A DNA stretch of 13,752 nt from Fimousia sp045616445 (GCA_045616445.1 JAZLGR010000015.1:1-13752); one strand, 5' to 3'; shown: positions 1 to 6,642, counted from the stretch's first letter. The notes: a model not told the origin generated them from the letters alone. Numbers and translations are program-made.

Positions 1-102
1 CTGTTCATGAGTTCATACCGTCGGCGAAAGCTGACCAGCGTTTCTTGGAGCGATGTCAAGGGTGGCGTACGGCTTGTACAGTCTTATAATGTAACTGAAT
101 AA
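1..102 (+). CDS. possible 3' end of a CDS running in from the left edge
   Basis: Frame 1 is open from the first base to a TAA at 100-102, giving a basic 33-residue tail (it contains SYRRRKLTS and ends QSYNVTE). This stretch is more GC-rich than the DNA after it. Frame 3 is also open, to a TAA at 87-89, so the reading frame is not certain. I recognise no family. The A/T-rich sequence that follows contains TTTGTTGACTAGTGCA and could be the end of an insertion sequence, but I see no matching inverted repeat. Low confidence; random open frames of this size are common. Confidence 0.18.
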   Translation: MFMSSYRRRKLTSVSWSDVKGGVRLVQSYNVTE

Positions 103-231
103 TTTTTATAATTTCGTGTCCAAAATTTGTTGACTAGTGCAAAATGTATGTGTAGGGAGGGGTTGTGTTGGCTATTTTTAGTTGTATTGGTGAGGTGGGG
201 CGCTGACTGGCAGGTTGCTGGCGCTGTGAGA

Positions 232-650
232 GATGGGGAATTGCAAAAATTGCGAATTCCCATCCCCGATTTTTCGTGAATTTCTGGATTTAGGGATGGG
301 ATATCTTGATTTTTATGAAAGCCATTCCCTCAATTTGGTGTAGATTGGTGTCTACAGGGATGGGAAATAGCTAAAATCGCGAAATCCCATCATAGTAGAC
401 ACGGGTTTCCACCCTCTCTAGGGAATGGAAATCATGAAAAATGCTATTTCCCATCACAGTAGACACGCTTTTCACTCCCTCATGGGGAATGGCTTTGGTG
501 AAAATGAGCATATCCCGCCACTCGAGACTGTGAAATAGGGCTTGAGTAGGGATGGGCTTTCGAAATATTGACGATTTCCATTCCCCAATTTAGGATTCTG
601 GCGATTTTCCAGGGATGGGAAAACTTGAGTCTAGCAATTCCCCATCCCTT
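232..650. repeat. left array of seven ~64-bp palindromic hairpin units
   Basis: Seven imperfect hairpins begin at about 232, 292, 356, 420, 484, 548 and 611, a spacing of 60, 64, 64, 64, 64 and 63 bp. Each is a ~36-40 bp stem-loop followed by a ~25 bp linker. The stem ends are almost always GGGATGGG or GGGAATGG (or their complements CCCATCCC/CCATTCCC). Where the two types pair, one base is left bulged. Unit 3 (356-391) is additionally enclosed by GTGTCTAC (348-355) and GTAGACAC (395-402). Linkers differ from each other, and inner stem sequences vary. The whole array is repeated in inverted orientation at 1576-1992. No open frame of note lies here; the short ones look accidental. Confidence 0.85.
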
Positions 651-655
651 TGTAA

Positions 656-818
656 TGGCTGGCCGCCCTGCCAGAAGACTGAAAAATGCCACAGCCTGAG
701 TCCAGCTTGCTTGATTACAACTGTCCGCGATCATTAGCTGCCCACCTTGCCAGTACACCTAAACTTCCACACCCCAAATTCAGCTTGCTTACACACAACC
801 ATGCGCTCTCGTAGGCAT
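656..818. other. non-coding spacer between left array and ATPase terminator
   Basis: I see no gene here. CTGGCAGG-type words at 208-215 and, inverted, at 668-675 bracket the array. A second segment, 731-760, resembles the inverse of 181-207: both contain a TGTA-TGG-A-GGTGGG core when read in the same sense. CAGCTTGCTT occurs twice (702-711 and 781-790). These may be remnants of further repeat structure at the array edge. They do not amount to a recognisable element. Confidence 0.3.
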
Positions 819-867
819 AAAAAAAGGGCATCACAGTCGAATCTGAAACTTAACAACTGTAATACCC
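819..867 (-). terminator. intrinsic terminator of the AAA-type ATPase gene
   Basis: Read on the minus strand, GGGTATTACAGT (867-856) pairs with ACTGTGATGCCC (837-826) through two G·U wobbles, followed by a run of seven T (825-819). It lies 21 bp after the stop of the ATPase gene. It ends that transcript before it would read through the left hairpin array. Confidence 0.8.
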
Positions 868-888
868 TCTATAATCTCCAACTAAATT

Positions 889-1485
889 CTATAAATAATT
901 CTCAATTGACTTAATCACACGATCAATCTTATCTTCAAAAGTCCCACTGTTATCAATGATCTGATAATGCTCATGCTTCTTCCAAGCTTCAATCACCTTA
1001 TCATCCAACGCAATGGCTTCTTCTGCAGTCTCAATTCTAGCCGCATTATTGGCGCAGGTGTACACCTCTGGCTTACCCTTCGCAGCTGTCATCAGGTGAA
1101 TCACCCCGTCATAGCGAGCAAGTAACTCTTCTTCTGTCTTGCCCACATGCGCAAGGACTTCCTCATATTCCTGCTCATTCATATAAGCACGATTGTCAAG
1201 TGCACCTCTGTCACAAAGAATGATCATCTTCTCTTTGCCCATGCCCTTTGCCGCACGATCAAACAATTCTTCTTTCGTAAGCTGCAATGTCATCTGAATC
1301 TTCTGATATTCTGCATTGGTTCCACAGGTCCATGGAGCCACTCCTCCAGAGATGAACTCTGTCGCAGTCTCAGAAATAATCAATGTTGTATAACCCAAAT
1401 CTGTAAAATGTTCCTTTATGCTTGCCATGGCAGTGGATTTACCGCCGCATGGTCCGCCAGTAATAACAAATTTCTTAAGAATCAT
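889..1485 (-). CDS. AAA_28/NadR-like P-loop ATPase or kinase
   Basis: A 198-residue cytosolic nucleotide-binding protein. The Walker A loop GGPCGGKST is at residues 10-18 (Lys16). A hydrophobic strand ending LCDRG (90-94) carries the probable Walker B Asp92 and an adjacent Arg, as in kinase-like P-loop folds. Overall it matches the small ATPase family that includes the NadR kinase domain and TRPL-translocation-defect 14-like proteins (AAA_28); the substrate is unknown. The longest frame begins five codons earlier (1500), but those codons are the ribosome site AGGAGGAGA itself, so I start at the Met encoded at 1485-1483. The gene is monocistronic, with promoter 1515-1543 and terminator 819-867, and is enclosed by two mirrored hairpin arrays. 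Whether the arrays and gene form one functional unit is unknown. ATPase call good; biological role unknown. Confidence 0.85.
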   Translation of the reverse strand: MILKKFVITGGPCGGKSTAMASIKEHFTDLGYTTLIISETATEFISGGVAPWTCGTNAEYQKIQMTLQLTKEELFDRAAKGMGKEKMIILCDRGALDNRAYMNEQEYEEVLAHVGKTEEELLARYDGVIHLMTAAKGKPEVYTCANNAARIETAEEAIALDDKVIEAWKKHEHYQIIDNSGTFEDKIDRVIKSIENYL

Positions 1486-1514
1486 GCTTCTCCTCCTCAT
1501 GTCTTTCTAACTAT

Positions 1515-1543
1515 ATTGTAGAACATTCTCAGCGAAAGGTCAA
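1515..1543 (-). promoter_or_regulatory. sigma-A-type promoter of the P-loop ATPase gene
   Basis: On the minus strand, -35 TTGACC (1543-1538) and -10 TACAAT (1520-1515) are separated by exactly 17 bp. The -10 lies about 30 bp upstream of the chosen start codon, next to a strong AGGAGGAGA ribosome site (1497-1489). The promoter lies inside the arrays, so the gene does not depend on outside transcription. Confidence 0.75.
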
Positions 1544-1575
1544 AAAATAGCTTGCGTTTGGTGTGAAAGATTGAA

Positions 1576-1992
1576 GGGGAATGGATTTGGGAAGACTCAA
1601 GTTTCCCCATCCCCGAAAAATCGTGAAAAACTACAAATAGGGAATGGATATCGTCAAAATCTCGAAAGCCCTTCCCTACTCAAGCCCTATTTCACAGCTA
1701 TGAATGGTGGGATATGCTCATTTTCACCAAAGTCATTCCCCATGAAGGAGTAAAAACCGTGTCTACTGTGATGGGAAATCGCATTTTCTTTGATTTCCAT
1801 TCCCTAAGAAGGGTGGAAACGCGTGTCTACTGTGATGGGCTTTCACGATTTTGGCGATTTCCCATCCCTGTAGACACGATTTCAAAAAATTTAAGGGAAT
1901 GGATTTCATAAAAATCTTGATATCCCATCCCCGAATCCAGAAATCCACGAAAATTTAGGGATGGGAAATTACTAATTTTCAATTCCCCATCC
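1576..1992. repeat. right array, mirror image of the left hairpin array
   Basis: The reverse complement of this stretch aligns with 232-650 along its full length. Most bases match, by eye about four in five. Two runs are identical: TTTGGTGAAAATGAGCATAT, and a run that includes GAAATAGGGCTTGAGTAGGG. Seven hairpin units begin near 1576, 1639, 1705, 1768, 1832, 1894 and 1957, again 62-66 bp apart. GTGTCTAC/GTAGACAC bracket unit 1832-1869, the counterpart of left unit 3. The array ends 4-5 bp before the phosphoglucomutase terminator. Short plus- and minus-strand open frames within it have no ribosome sites worth calling. Confidence 0.85.
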
Positions 1993-1996
1993 ACAC

Positions 1997-2027
1997 AAAA
2001 AACCCCTCCCGCGCACGGGAAGGGTTT
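1997..2027 (-). terminator. intrinsic terminator of phosphoglucomutase gene
   Basis: On the minus strand AACCCTTCCCG (2026-2016) pairs with CGGGAGGGGTT (2011-2001) around a 4-nt loop, followed by a T-run (2002-1997). One pair is G·U only in minus-strand RNA (C·A on the plus strand), which supports minus-direction use. It ends the transcript that begins upstream of 3766. Confidence 0.85.
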
Positions 2028-2083
2028 TTCTACAACCTAAACAACGAAATTATATTATAAATAATTAATCTCTAAACTATATC

Positions 2084-3766
2084 TTAGCTAAATACTGGAG
2101 CTAATGCAGCTGCTAAGTGATCTTTCTGAGCCTGAGCTTCAGCTAAATCTTTACCTAATGTTGTGTAGTAACCTTTGATCTTAGGTTCTGTACCGGATGG
2201 ACGGATGATTACGGAAGCGCCGCCTTCTAAGTCATAACGAAGAACGTTGGATCCTGGAAGACCTGTGGAAGCTGTGTCTTTGTAGTCTGTTACTTTTACT
2301 ACTGCGTAATCGCCGATTGCTGTAAGAGGTTCATCACGAAGACCCTGCATGATACCAGCCATCTTATCCATACCTGTTAAGCCAGGGAATTCGAAGGAAT
2401 CAACAAGATTTAAGTAACGGCCATATTCAGCGTAGATTTCTTCTAATCTCTGTTTGATAGAAGAACCGATACTTCTGTAGTATGCAGCCATTTCGCAGAT
2501 TAACATGGAAGCTACAACAGCATCCTTGTCACGTACGTATGGTCCAGCAAGGTAACCGTAGGATTCTTCGAAACCGAAGATGAATCTTTCTACTTCGCCA
2601 GCGTTTTCAAGGTTGAGAATCTGATCACCAATCCACTTGAAACCTGTTAATACGGAACGTAATTCAACACCATAGTGAGCTGCTACTGCATCTGCAAGTG
2701 GTGTGGATACGATGGATTTAACTGCTACTGGGTTCTTAGGCATTGTGCCTTTTTCGATACGTCCAGCACAGATGTAGTCTAATAAAAGAACACCCATTTC
2801 GTTACCGGAAACCAATTCATATGTTCCGTCTGGGCACTTCATAGCGATACCTACACGGTCAGCATCAGGGTCAGTTGCAAGCATTAAGTCTGCATCTTTT
2901 TCTGTTGCTAAATCGATACCCATCTGCATAGCTTTGATCTGTTCTGGGTTAGGGTAGCTACATGTTGTGAAGTATCCGTTTGGATATTCCTGATCTTTAA
3001 CGATTGTGATATCGGAGATTCCGATGTCTTTTAATACTGTAGTTACAGGAACTAAACCTGTACCATTGAGTGGTGTATAAACTAACTGTAAACCAGCTGT
3101 CTTAGCAAGACCTGGACGAACCTGGCATCCTTCGATTGCTTCATAGAAAGCTTTTCTACAATCAGATGTTACGAACTTGATTAAACCAGCTTCAACGCCA
3201 TCAGCGAAGTTCATTGTCTTAGCGCCTGTTAATACGTCTGTCTTCTGGATTGCATCGTAAACGATTGCTGCAGCATCATCTGTCATCTGACATCCGTCAG
3301 GACCGTAAGCTTTATAACCATTGTACTTGGATGGGTTATGGGAAGCTGTTACCATGATACCTGCGTTACATTCATAATAACGTGTAGCGAAGGAAAGAGC
3401 TGGAACTGGCATTAATGCATCCCAGATTCTTACGTTGATTCCGTTAGCTGCTAATACGCTAGCTGCTTCTTTAGCGAATACATCGGATTTAAGACGAGAA
3501 TCGTAAGCGATTGCTACTGTCTGGTTACCGCCCTGTGTTTTAACCCAGTCAGCAACACCCTGTGTAGCCTGACGTACAACGTAGATGTTCATACGGTTTG
3601 TACCAGCACCTAAAACACCACGAAGACCAGCTGTACCGAATGCTAAGGATACAGCAAAACGATCAGCGATTTCATCATCATTACCTTTTACGCTTGCGAG
3701 TTCTGGATATAAATCGCAGTCTTCTAAATCATACGCAAGCCATCTTTCATATTCTGCTTTGTACAT
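2084..3766 (-). CDS. pgcA: alpha-phosphoglucomutase/phosphomannomutase
   Basis: A 560-residue alpha-D-phosphohexomutase interconverting glucose-1-phosphate and glucose-6-phosphate (and probably mannose phosphates), which feeds UDP-glucose and glycan synthesis in the cytosol. All four family sites are present and in order: phosphoserine loop TASHNPSKYNG (140-150, Ser142), metal loop DPDADR (299-304), sugar-specificity loop GFEESYGY (398-405) and phosphate loop RPSGTEPKIK (522-531). The N-terminal FGTAGLRG and AGTNRMN words match the Bacillus PgcA group, and the length is normal for it. The start is supported by AGGAGTG 7-8 nt upstream. It is transcribed alone from promoter 3837-3865 and ends at terminator 1997-2027. 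Nothing indicates damage. Confidence 0.95.
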   Translation of the reverse strand: MYKAEYERWLAYDLEDCDLYPELASVKGNDDEIADRFAVSLAFGTAGLRGVLGAGTNRMNIYVVRQATQGVADWVKTQGGNQTVAIAYDSRLKSDVFAKEAASVLAANGINVRIWDALMPVPALSFATRYYECNAGIMVTASHNPSKYNGYKAYGPDGCQMTDDAAAIVYDAIQKTDVLTGAKTMNFADGVEAGLIKFVTSDCRKAFYEAIEGCQVRPGLAKTAGLQLVYTPLNGTGLVPVTTVLKDIGISDITIVKDQEYPNGYFTTCSYPNPEQIKAMQMGIDLATEKDADLMLATDPDADRVGIAMKCPDGTYELVSGNEMGVLLLDYICAGRIEKGTMPKNPVAVKSIVSTPLADAVAAHYGVELRSVLTGFKWIGDQILNLENAGEVERFIFGFEESYGYLAGPYVRDKDAVVASMLICEMAAYYRSIGSSIKQRLEEIYAEYGRYLNLVDSFEFPGLTGMDKMAGIMQGLRDEPLTAIGDYAVVKVTDYKDTASTGLPGSNVLRYDLEGGASVIIRPSGTEPKIKGYYTTLGKDLAEAQAQKDHLAAALAPVFS

Positions 3767-3836
3767 TTGTCACACTCCTATAAATCATAAATTTTGTTAA
3801 TAAAATGTGGATATTTTTACCGAAAATCCTAATAAT

Positions 3837-3865
3837 ATTTTAATCCATTTTGACATATCTGTCAA
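3837..3865 (-). promoter_or_regulatory. promoter of phosphoglucomutase gene, with overlapping palindrome
   Basis: On the minus strand a perfect -35 TTGACA (3865-3860) and -10 TAAAAT (3842-3837) are 17 bp apart. The palindrome TGACA-N4-TGTCA (3851-3864) covers most of the -35 and the start of the spacer, so a bound regulator would block the promoter. The leader is about 65-70 nt long. The divergent AbrB-family gene starts ~150 bp away. Confidence 0.75.
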
Positions 3866-3979
3866 TGAAAGCGCTCCCCATCTTGTGAGCTTTTTAACAG
3901 AAATCTCCAACCCATGCACCATATCCACACAAAAAAACATTTCTTTGTTGTAAATAAATTTCCAATTCCAGACAACTTG

Positions 3980-3988
3980 TGCTATAAT
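3980..3988 (+). promoter_or_regulatory. extended -10 promoter of the AbrB-family gene
   Basis: TGCTATAAT is a consensus -10 with the TGn extension. The matching -35 position (around 3960, TTCCAA) is poor, as is usual for extended -10 promoters. It lies 30 bp upstream of the start codon, which follows AGGAGG (4007-4012) at a 6-nt spacing. Confidence 0.7.
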
Positions 3989-4018
3989 ATTTTTAGTTAT
4001 CAATGTAGGAGGCGTATT

Positions 4019-4282
4019 ATGAGAGCAACTGGAATTGTAAGAAAACTTGACCAGCTTGGTCGTGTAACTTTACCAATCGAACTGCGCAGAAGCTTTGAGA
4101 TGGATACACGCGAACCACTTGAGATGTATCAGGACGGTGACACCATCATCATTAAAAAACTGACGAATCAGGATATCTTCACAGGCGAAACACAAGATCT
4201 TGTTGAATTAGATGGCAAGTACGTATCCAAAGAGACAATCAAGGAACTTTGCCGCATCGCGAATATTCAGATCAACGAATAA
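4019..4282 (+). CDS. AbrB/SpoVT-family transcriptional regulator
   Basis: An 87-residue DNA-binding protein of the AbrB swapped-hairpin family, which acts as dimers or tetramers on AT-rich promoters during growth-phase transitions. The N-terminal segment RATGIVRKLDQLGRVTLP (residues 2-19) followed by IELRR and an LEMYQDGDTIIIKK strand is the typical AbrB fold signature. The C-terminal ~40 residues form a short acidic tail of unknown role. The longer upstream frame (from 3914) is rejected: the Met at 4019 has AGGAGG 6 nt before it and a promoter just upstream. It is monocistronic, divergent from phosphoglucomutase and convergent with the kinase-like gene, with which it shares a terminator. Targets are unknown; the palindrome over the pgcA -35 is close enough to test. 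Confidence 0.88.
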   Translation: MRATGIVRKLDQLGRVTLPIELRRSFEMDTREPLEMYQDGDTIIIKKLTNQDIFTGETQDLVELDGKYVSKETIKELCRIANIQINE

Positions 4283-4291
4283 GCAACAATT

Positions 4292-4321
4292 AAGGGAATG
4301 GCTTTTTACAACCATTCCCTT
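4292..4321. terminator. shared bidirectional terminator between AbrB-family and kinase-like genes
   Basis: A perfect 10-bp stem AAGGGAATGG / CCATTCCCTT with a 10-nt loop sits between the two convergent stops (4282 and 4329). The T-rich tail is modest on either strand. The stem core GGGAATGG/CCATTCCC is the same word that ends the hairpins of the two arrays at 232-650 and 1576-1992. Confidence 0.65.
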
Positions 4322-4328
4322 TACTATT

Positions 4329-5171
4329 TCACCCAATCACTTCCTCCAGACACTTCACCGCATCCTCGGATATATTACACGCCAGATGATACACCGGCAC
4401 TTCGCTAATCAGCTTCTCGATCAGATCCATAGCCACCCCATGGGCCTCATTATTCCAGCGGTTGATGGTAATCTGGCTATACACCTGGGAAAATGCTTTC
4501 ATCGGGTGCAGCTTCTCCACAGAATTCTCCCTGGCCTGACTAAGCATTACGATTGCACGAATCGGCATGGAGATATTGTTACAGATTTCTGAGGTGCCGC
4601 AGACCGGCCAGCCGCCTGCATGCCATCTTCCGTCCACCTTTCCAAGGAGGGAACGGTCACCGTTGATTGTTCTGGTGCCGCGGTACTTCTGCCACAGATT
4701 GGCCTGGGTTGTCTTGCCCGTCTCAGATGGGGCGGAGAATAATACTGCTTCCCCGTCAAGCTCCATGTAAGCGCAGTGAAGCACGATGCTTCCAAGGCTG
4801 TTTAATTTTCTCTCGAAGGCGAACAGGGAGGTAAACACCGGATCGATGTTCAAGTATCTCGTCTGGGTCGCACTGATGATCACTTCTGCTTCCATTTCAG
4901 AGATTTCCTGATAACAGGCATAGAACTCCTCGCTACCCTTGATCCCAATATATCGCATCTCAAGTCCATCTTTCTCATAGACCTTCAAATCCATCCTGTC
5001 TGCGATGAGACTTCCCACCGGTTCCGGGAACTGATCGCCGTAGCGCAGATGATAGGTATACTCGCTGCTTTCGTCTGCTGTCTCGAATTTCAGCAGATTC
5101 TCAGGGAATACAATCTCGTCTTTATATTCAATTTTGAATGCAAATGCTCCGATTCTAAAATATCTTTTCAT
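4329..5171 (-). CDS. orphan HPr-kinase-like P-loop protein, paralogue of the RiPP-operon kinase
   Basis: A 280-residue protein of the HprK/PEP-carboxykinase-like fold found beside SPASM/PqqD peptide operons. Walker A is APSETGKTT (147-155, Lys153); NGDR (170-173) carries the probable catalytic or metal-binding Asp172; CGTSE is at 191-195; the C-terminal signature PVYHLACNIS is at 259-268. It aligns through most of its length with the protein at 12203-13051, sharing the NGDR, CG-S and YHLACNIS words. One visible difference is Glu150 where the paralogue has Gly in the Walker A loop. The longest frame starts five codons earlier, but AGGAG lies between the two Met codons, so I take the second. 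It stands alone, divergent from the ATP-grasp gene, with no radical SAM, PqqD or precursor next to it. Its substrate is unknown. Confidence 0.75.
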   Translation of the reverse strand: MKRYFRIGAFAFKIEYKDEIVFPENLLKFETADESSEYTYHLRYGDQFPEPVGSLIADRMDLKVYEKDGLEMRYIGIKGSEEFYACYQEISEMEAEVIISATQTRYLNIDPVFTSLFAFERKLNSLGSIVLHCAYMELDGEAVLFSAPSETGKTTQANLWQKYRGTRTINGDRSLLGKVDGRWHAGGWPVCGTSEICNNISMPIRAIVMLSQARENSVEKLHPMKAFSQVYSQITINRWNNEAHGVAMDLIEKLISEVPVYHLACNISEDAVKCLEEVIG

Positions 5172-5200
5172 AGCTAAACTCCTCACTCTCGTCTGCTTTC

Positions 5201-5209
5201 ATTGTACCA
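5201..5209 (-). promoter_or_regulatory. extended -10 element of the orphan kinase-like gene
   Basis: On the minus strand TGGTACAAT matches an extended -10 and lies ~30 bp upstream of the start codon. No good -35 is visible. It is ~40 bp from the divergent -10 candidate of the ATP-grasp gene, so the two promoters share one short control region. Confidence 0.55.
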
Positions 5210-5247
5210 TAATCTTGATAATTAGGGGTGCATTTGACAAAAAGATG

Positions 5248-5256
5248 TGGTAAAAT
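5248..5256 (+). promoter_or_regulatory. candidate extended -10 for the ATP-grasp gene
   Basis: TGGTAAAAT is a reasonable extended -10. A perfect TTGACA at 5234-5239 is only 11 bp upstream, too close to serve as its -35. That TTGACA could instead serve a weaker -10 around 5257-5263. The start site therefore cannot be settled by eye. The leader continues to AAGGAGA (5284-5290) before the ATG at 5297. Confidence 0.35.
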
Positions 5257-5296
5257 TGAATTTAGTTTAATATTTATATATTTAAGGAGAAAAGAT

Positions 5297-6499
5297 ATGA
5301 ATTTTGTATTTATTTCACCAGCATTTCCAAGAAGCTATTGGAACTTCTGCGACAGATTAAAACAGCGCGGAATCAACGTATTAGGTATTGGGGATACTGC
5401 ATATGATGAACTTTCCGACCAGTTAAAGAACAGCCTGACAGAATACTACAAGGTTGACAGCATGGAAGATTACGACCAGATGGTTCGTGCGATGGGTTAC
5501 TTCACATTCAAGTACGGCAAGATCGACTGGTTAGAATCCAACAACGAATACTGGTTAGAACAGGATGCGAAGCTTCGTGAAGACTTCAACATCACAACTG
5601 GTATGAAACCAGAACAGGTTGCAATCGTTCGCCGCAAATCTACCATGAAGAAATATTATGAGATGGCAGGCGTACCTGTGGCAAGATACCACATCGTGGA
5701 AGTTGACAGCAACTGTGACGACGCATTAGCATTTGCCAATGAAGTAGGATACCCTGTATTCGTGAAGCCAGACGGCGGTATGGGCGCAGAAGACTCCCAC
5801 AAATTAAAGAATGACGACGAAGTAAGATATTTCTTCGCTACAAAACAGCCTGTGACTTATATCATGGAAGAATTCATCTTCGGTGATATCTGGTCCTACG
5901 ATGGAATCTCTGACAGCAACGGCGACATCATCTTCGAAGCTGTTGTTTCCTGGCCACGAAGCGTAGCTGATATCGTTAATAATAAAGGCCATCTTGCATA
6001 CTACTCTGCGAATGAAATGCCAGCAGACCTTCAGGCAAAGGGCCGCGCAACTGTAAAATCTTTTGGCGTTAAGAGCCGTTTCTTCCATCTGGAATTCTTC
6101 CGTCTCTTAGAAGCAAAACCAGGTCTTGGCGAAGTTGGCGACGTAGTAGCGCTTGAAGTTAACATGAGACCAGCAGGCGGCTGGACACCAGATATGTACA
6201 ACTACGCAAACAGCGTTGACGTATACACAATCTGGGCTGACATGGTTGCTTATGACAAAACTTATGTTGACCTTGATAAGGAAAAATACTTTGCAGTATA
6301 CGCTTCCCAGCGTTATGGCAAACCTTATGTTCACAACTTTGATGACATCCGCGCAGCTTGGGGCGACAAGATCGTATTAGACGAAGAAATCCCAACAGCA
6401 TTATCCGGCGCTATGGGTAACCATATGTGGACTGCAAAACTCTCTACAGCTGAAGAAAAAGATGCATTCATTAAATATGTACAGGAGACTTGGGTATAA
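5297..6499 (+). CDS. ATP-grasp ligase of unknown substrate
   Basis: A 400-residue cytosolic ATP-grasp enzyme, the fold used by biotin carboxylase, carbamoyl-phosphate synthase and amino-acid/peptide ligases to join a carboxylate and a nucleophile through an acyl-phosphate. Residues 1-100 form a Rossmann-like N-terminal domain (FVFISPAFP start). The ATP-grasp core follows: VFVKPDGGMGAED (154-166, Lys157), MEEFIFG (190-196) and the metal-binding run LEVNMRPAGG (286-295, Glu287, Asn289, Arg291). The last ~80 residues are a C-terminal cap with no known name. The upstream frame from 5228 is rejected because AAGGAGA lies just before the Met at 5297. Automatic pipelines tend to call such proteins carbamoyl-phosphate synthase large subunit, but it lacks the duplicated architecture. 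It is monocistronic and divergent from the orphan kinase. Confidence 0.8.
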   Translation: MNFVFISPAFPRSYWNFCDRLKQRGINVLGIGDTAYDELSDQLKNSLTEYYKVDSMEDYDQMVRAMGYFTFKYGKIDWLESNNEYWLEQDAKLREDFNITTGMKPEQVAIVRRKSTMKKYYEMAGVPVARYHIVEVDSNCDDALAFANEVGYPVFVKPDGGMGAEDSHKLKNDDEVRYFFATKQPVTYIMEEFIFGDIWSYDGISDSNGDIIFEAVVSWPRSVADIVNNKGHLAYYSANEMPADLQAKGRATVKSFGVKSRFFHLEFFRLLEAKPGLGEVGDVVALEVNMRPAGGWTPDMYNYANSVDVYTIWADMVAYDKTYVDLDKEKYFAVYASQRYGKPYVHNFDDIRAAWGDKIVLDEEIPTALSGAMGNHMWTAKLSTAEEKDAFIKYVQETWV

Positions 6500-6575
6500 T
6501 TTTAGAACACTTCTAAAACTTTCATTCTGATTTTGCTTATACATCGTGTGTTTTGAGCACTGAACAGCATAAATA

Positions 6576-6626
6576 AAGGATCATGACCGACGCACATTAC
6601 ATGTTCGTCTTTCATGATCCTTTTTT
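6576..6626. terminator. bidirectional terminator between ATP-grasp and phosphodiesterase genes
   Basis: AAGGATCATGA (6576-6586) pairs with TCATGATCCTT (6612-6622), and the inner bases CGACG/CGTC extend the stem. A TTTTTT run follows on the plus strand, and TTTATTTA on the minus. It ends the plus-strand ATP-grasp transcript and the minus-strand operon starting at the CAP gene. Confidence 0.85.
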
Positions 6627-6642
6627 CATGCTCTAATATATA

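Larger units (their letters stand above)
232..1992. other. inverted-repeat cassette: array - ATPase gene - mirrored array
   Basis: Two ~420 bp imperfect inverted repeats, each made of seven hairpins, enclose ~925 bp with a self-contained gene (promoter, ATPase, terminator). Long terminal inverted repeats around one cargo gene resemble a non-autonomous mobile element or an inverted duplication of a repeat array. I see no transposase, and I cannot identify target-site duplications at the outer edges. The cassette reading is inference; the inverted symmetry is directly visible. Confidence 0.5.

Noticed and set aside
103..180. Insertion-sequence end after the left-edge open frame
   Set aside because: The TTTGTTGACTAGTGCA sequence is suggestive, but no partner inverted repeat or transposase motif is visible.
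232..650. CRISPR array
   Set aside because: The period is regular, but the repeated part is an imperfect palindrome that differs between units, linkers are not spacer-like in a fixed-repeat context, and no cas gene is present.
1571..1911. Plus-strand open frames of 60-65 codons in the right array, and a 92-codon minus frame in the left array
   Set aside because: They run through the hairpin repeats, have no convincing ribosome sites, and their translations do not look like a conserved protein.
232..1992. Integron cassette array with attC sites
   Set aside because: Bulged hairpins are reminiscent of attC, but units are back to back without cassettes, lack the attC end triplets I would look for, and there is no integrase gene in the window.
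5186..5197. 12-nt identical word CTCTCGTCTGCT here and at 8163-8174, both before or between minus-strand genes
   Set aside because: Exact 12-mers shared between two places are expected a few times by chance in a window of this size, and the surrounding bases do not extend the match.
5297..6499. Carbamoyl-phosphate synthase large subunit
   Set aside because: Only one ATP-grasp unit and 400 residues are present, against about 1,060 with two ATP-grasp halves in the real enzyme.
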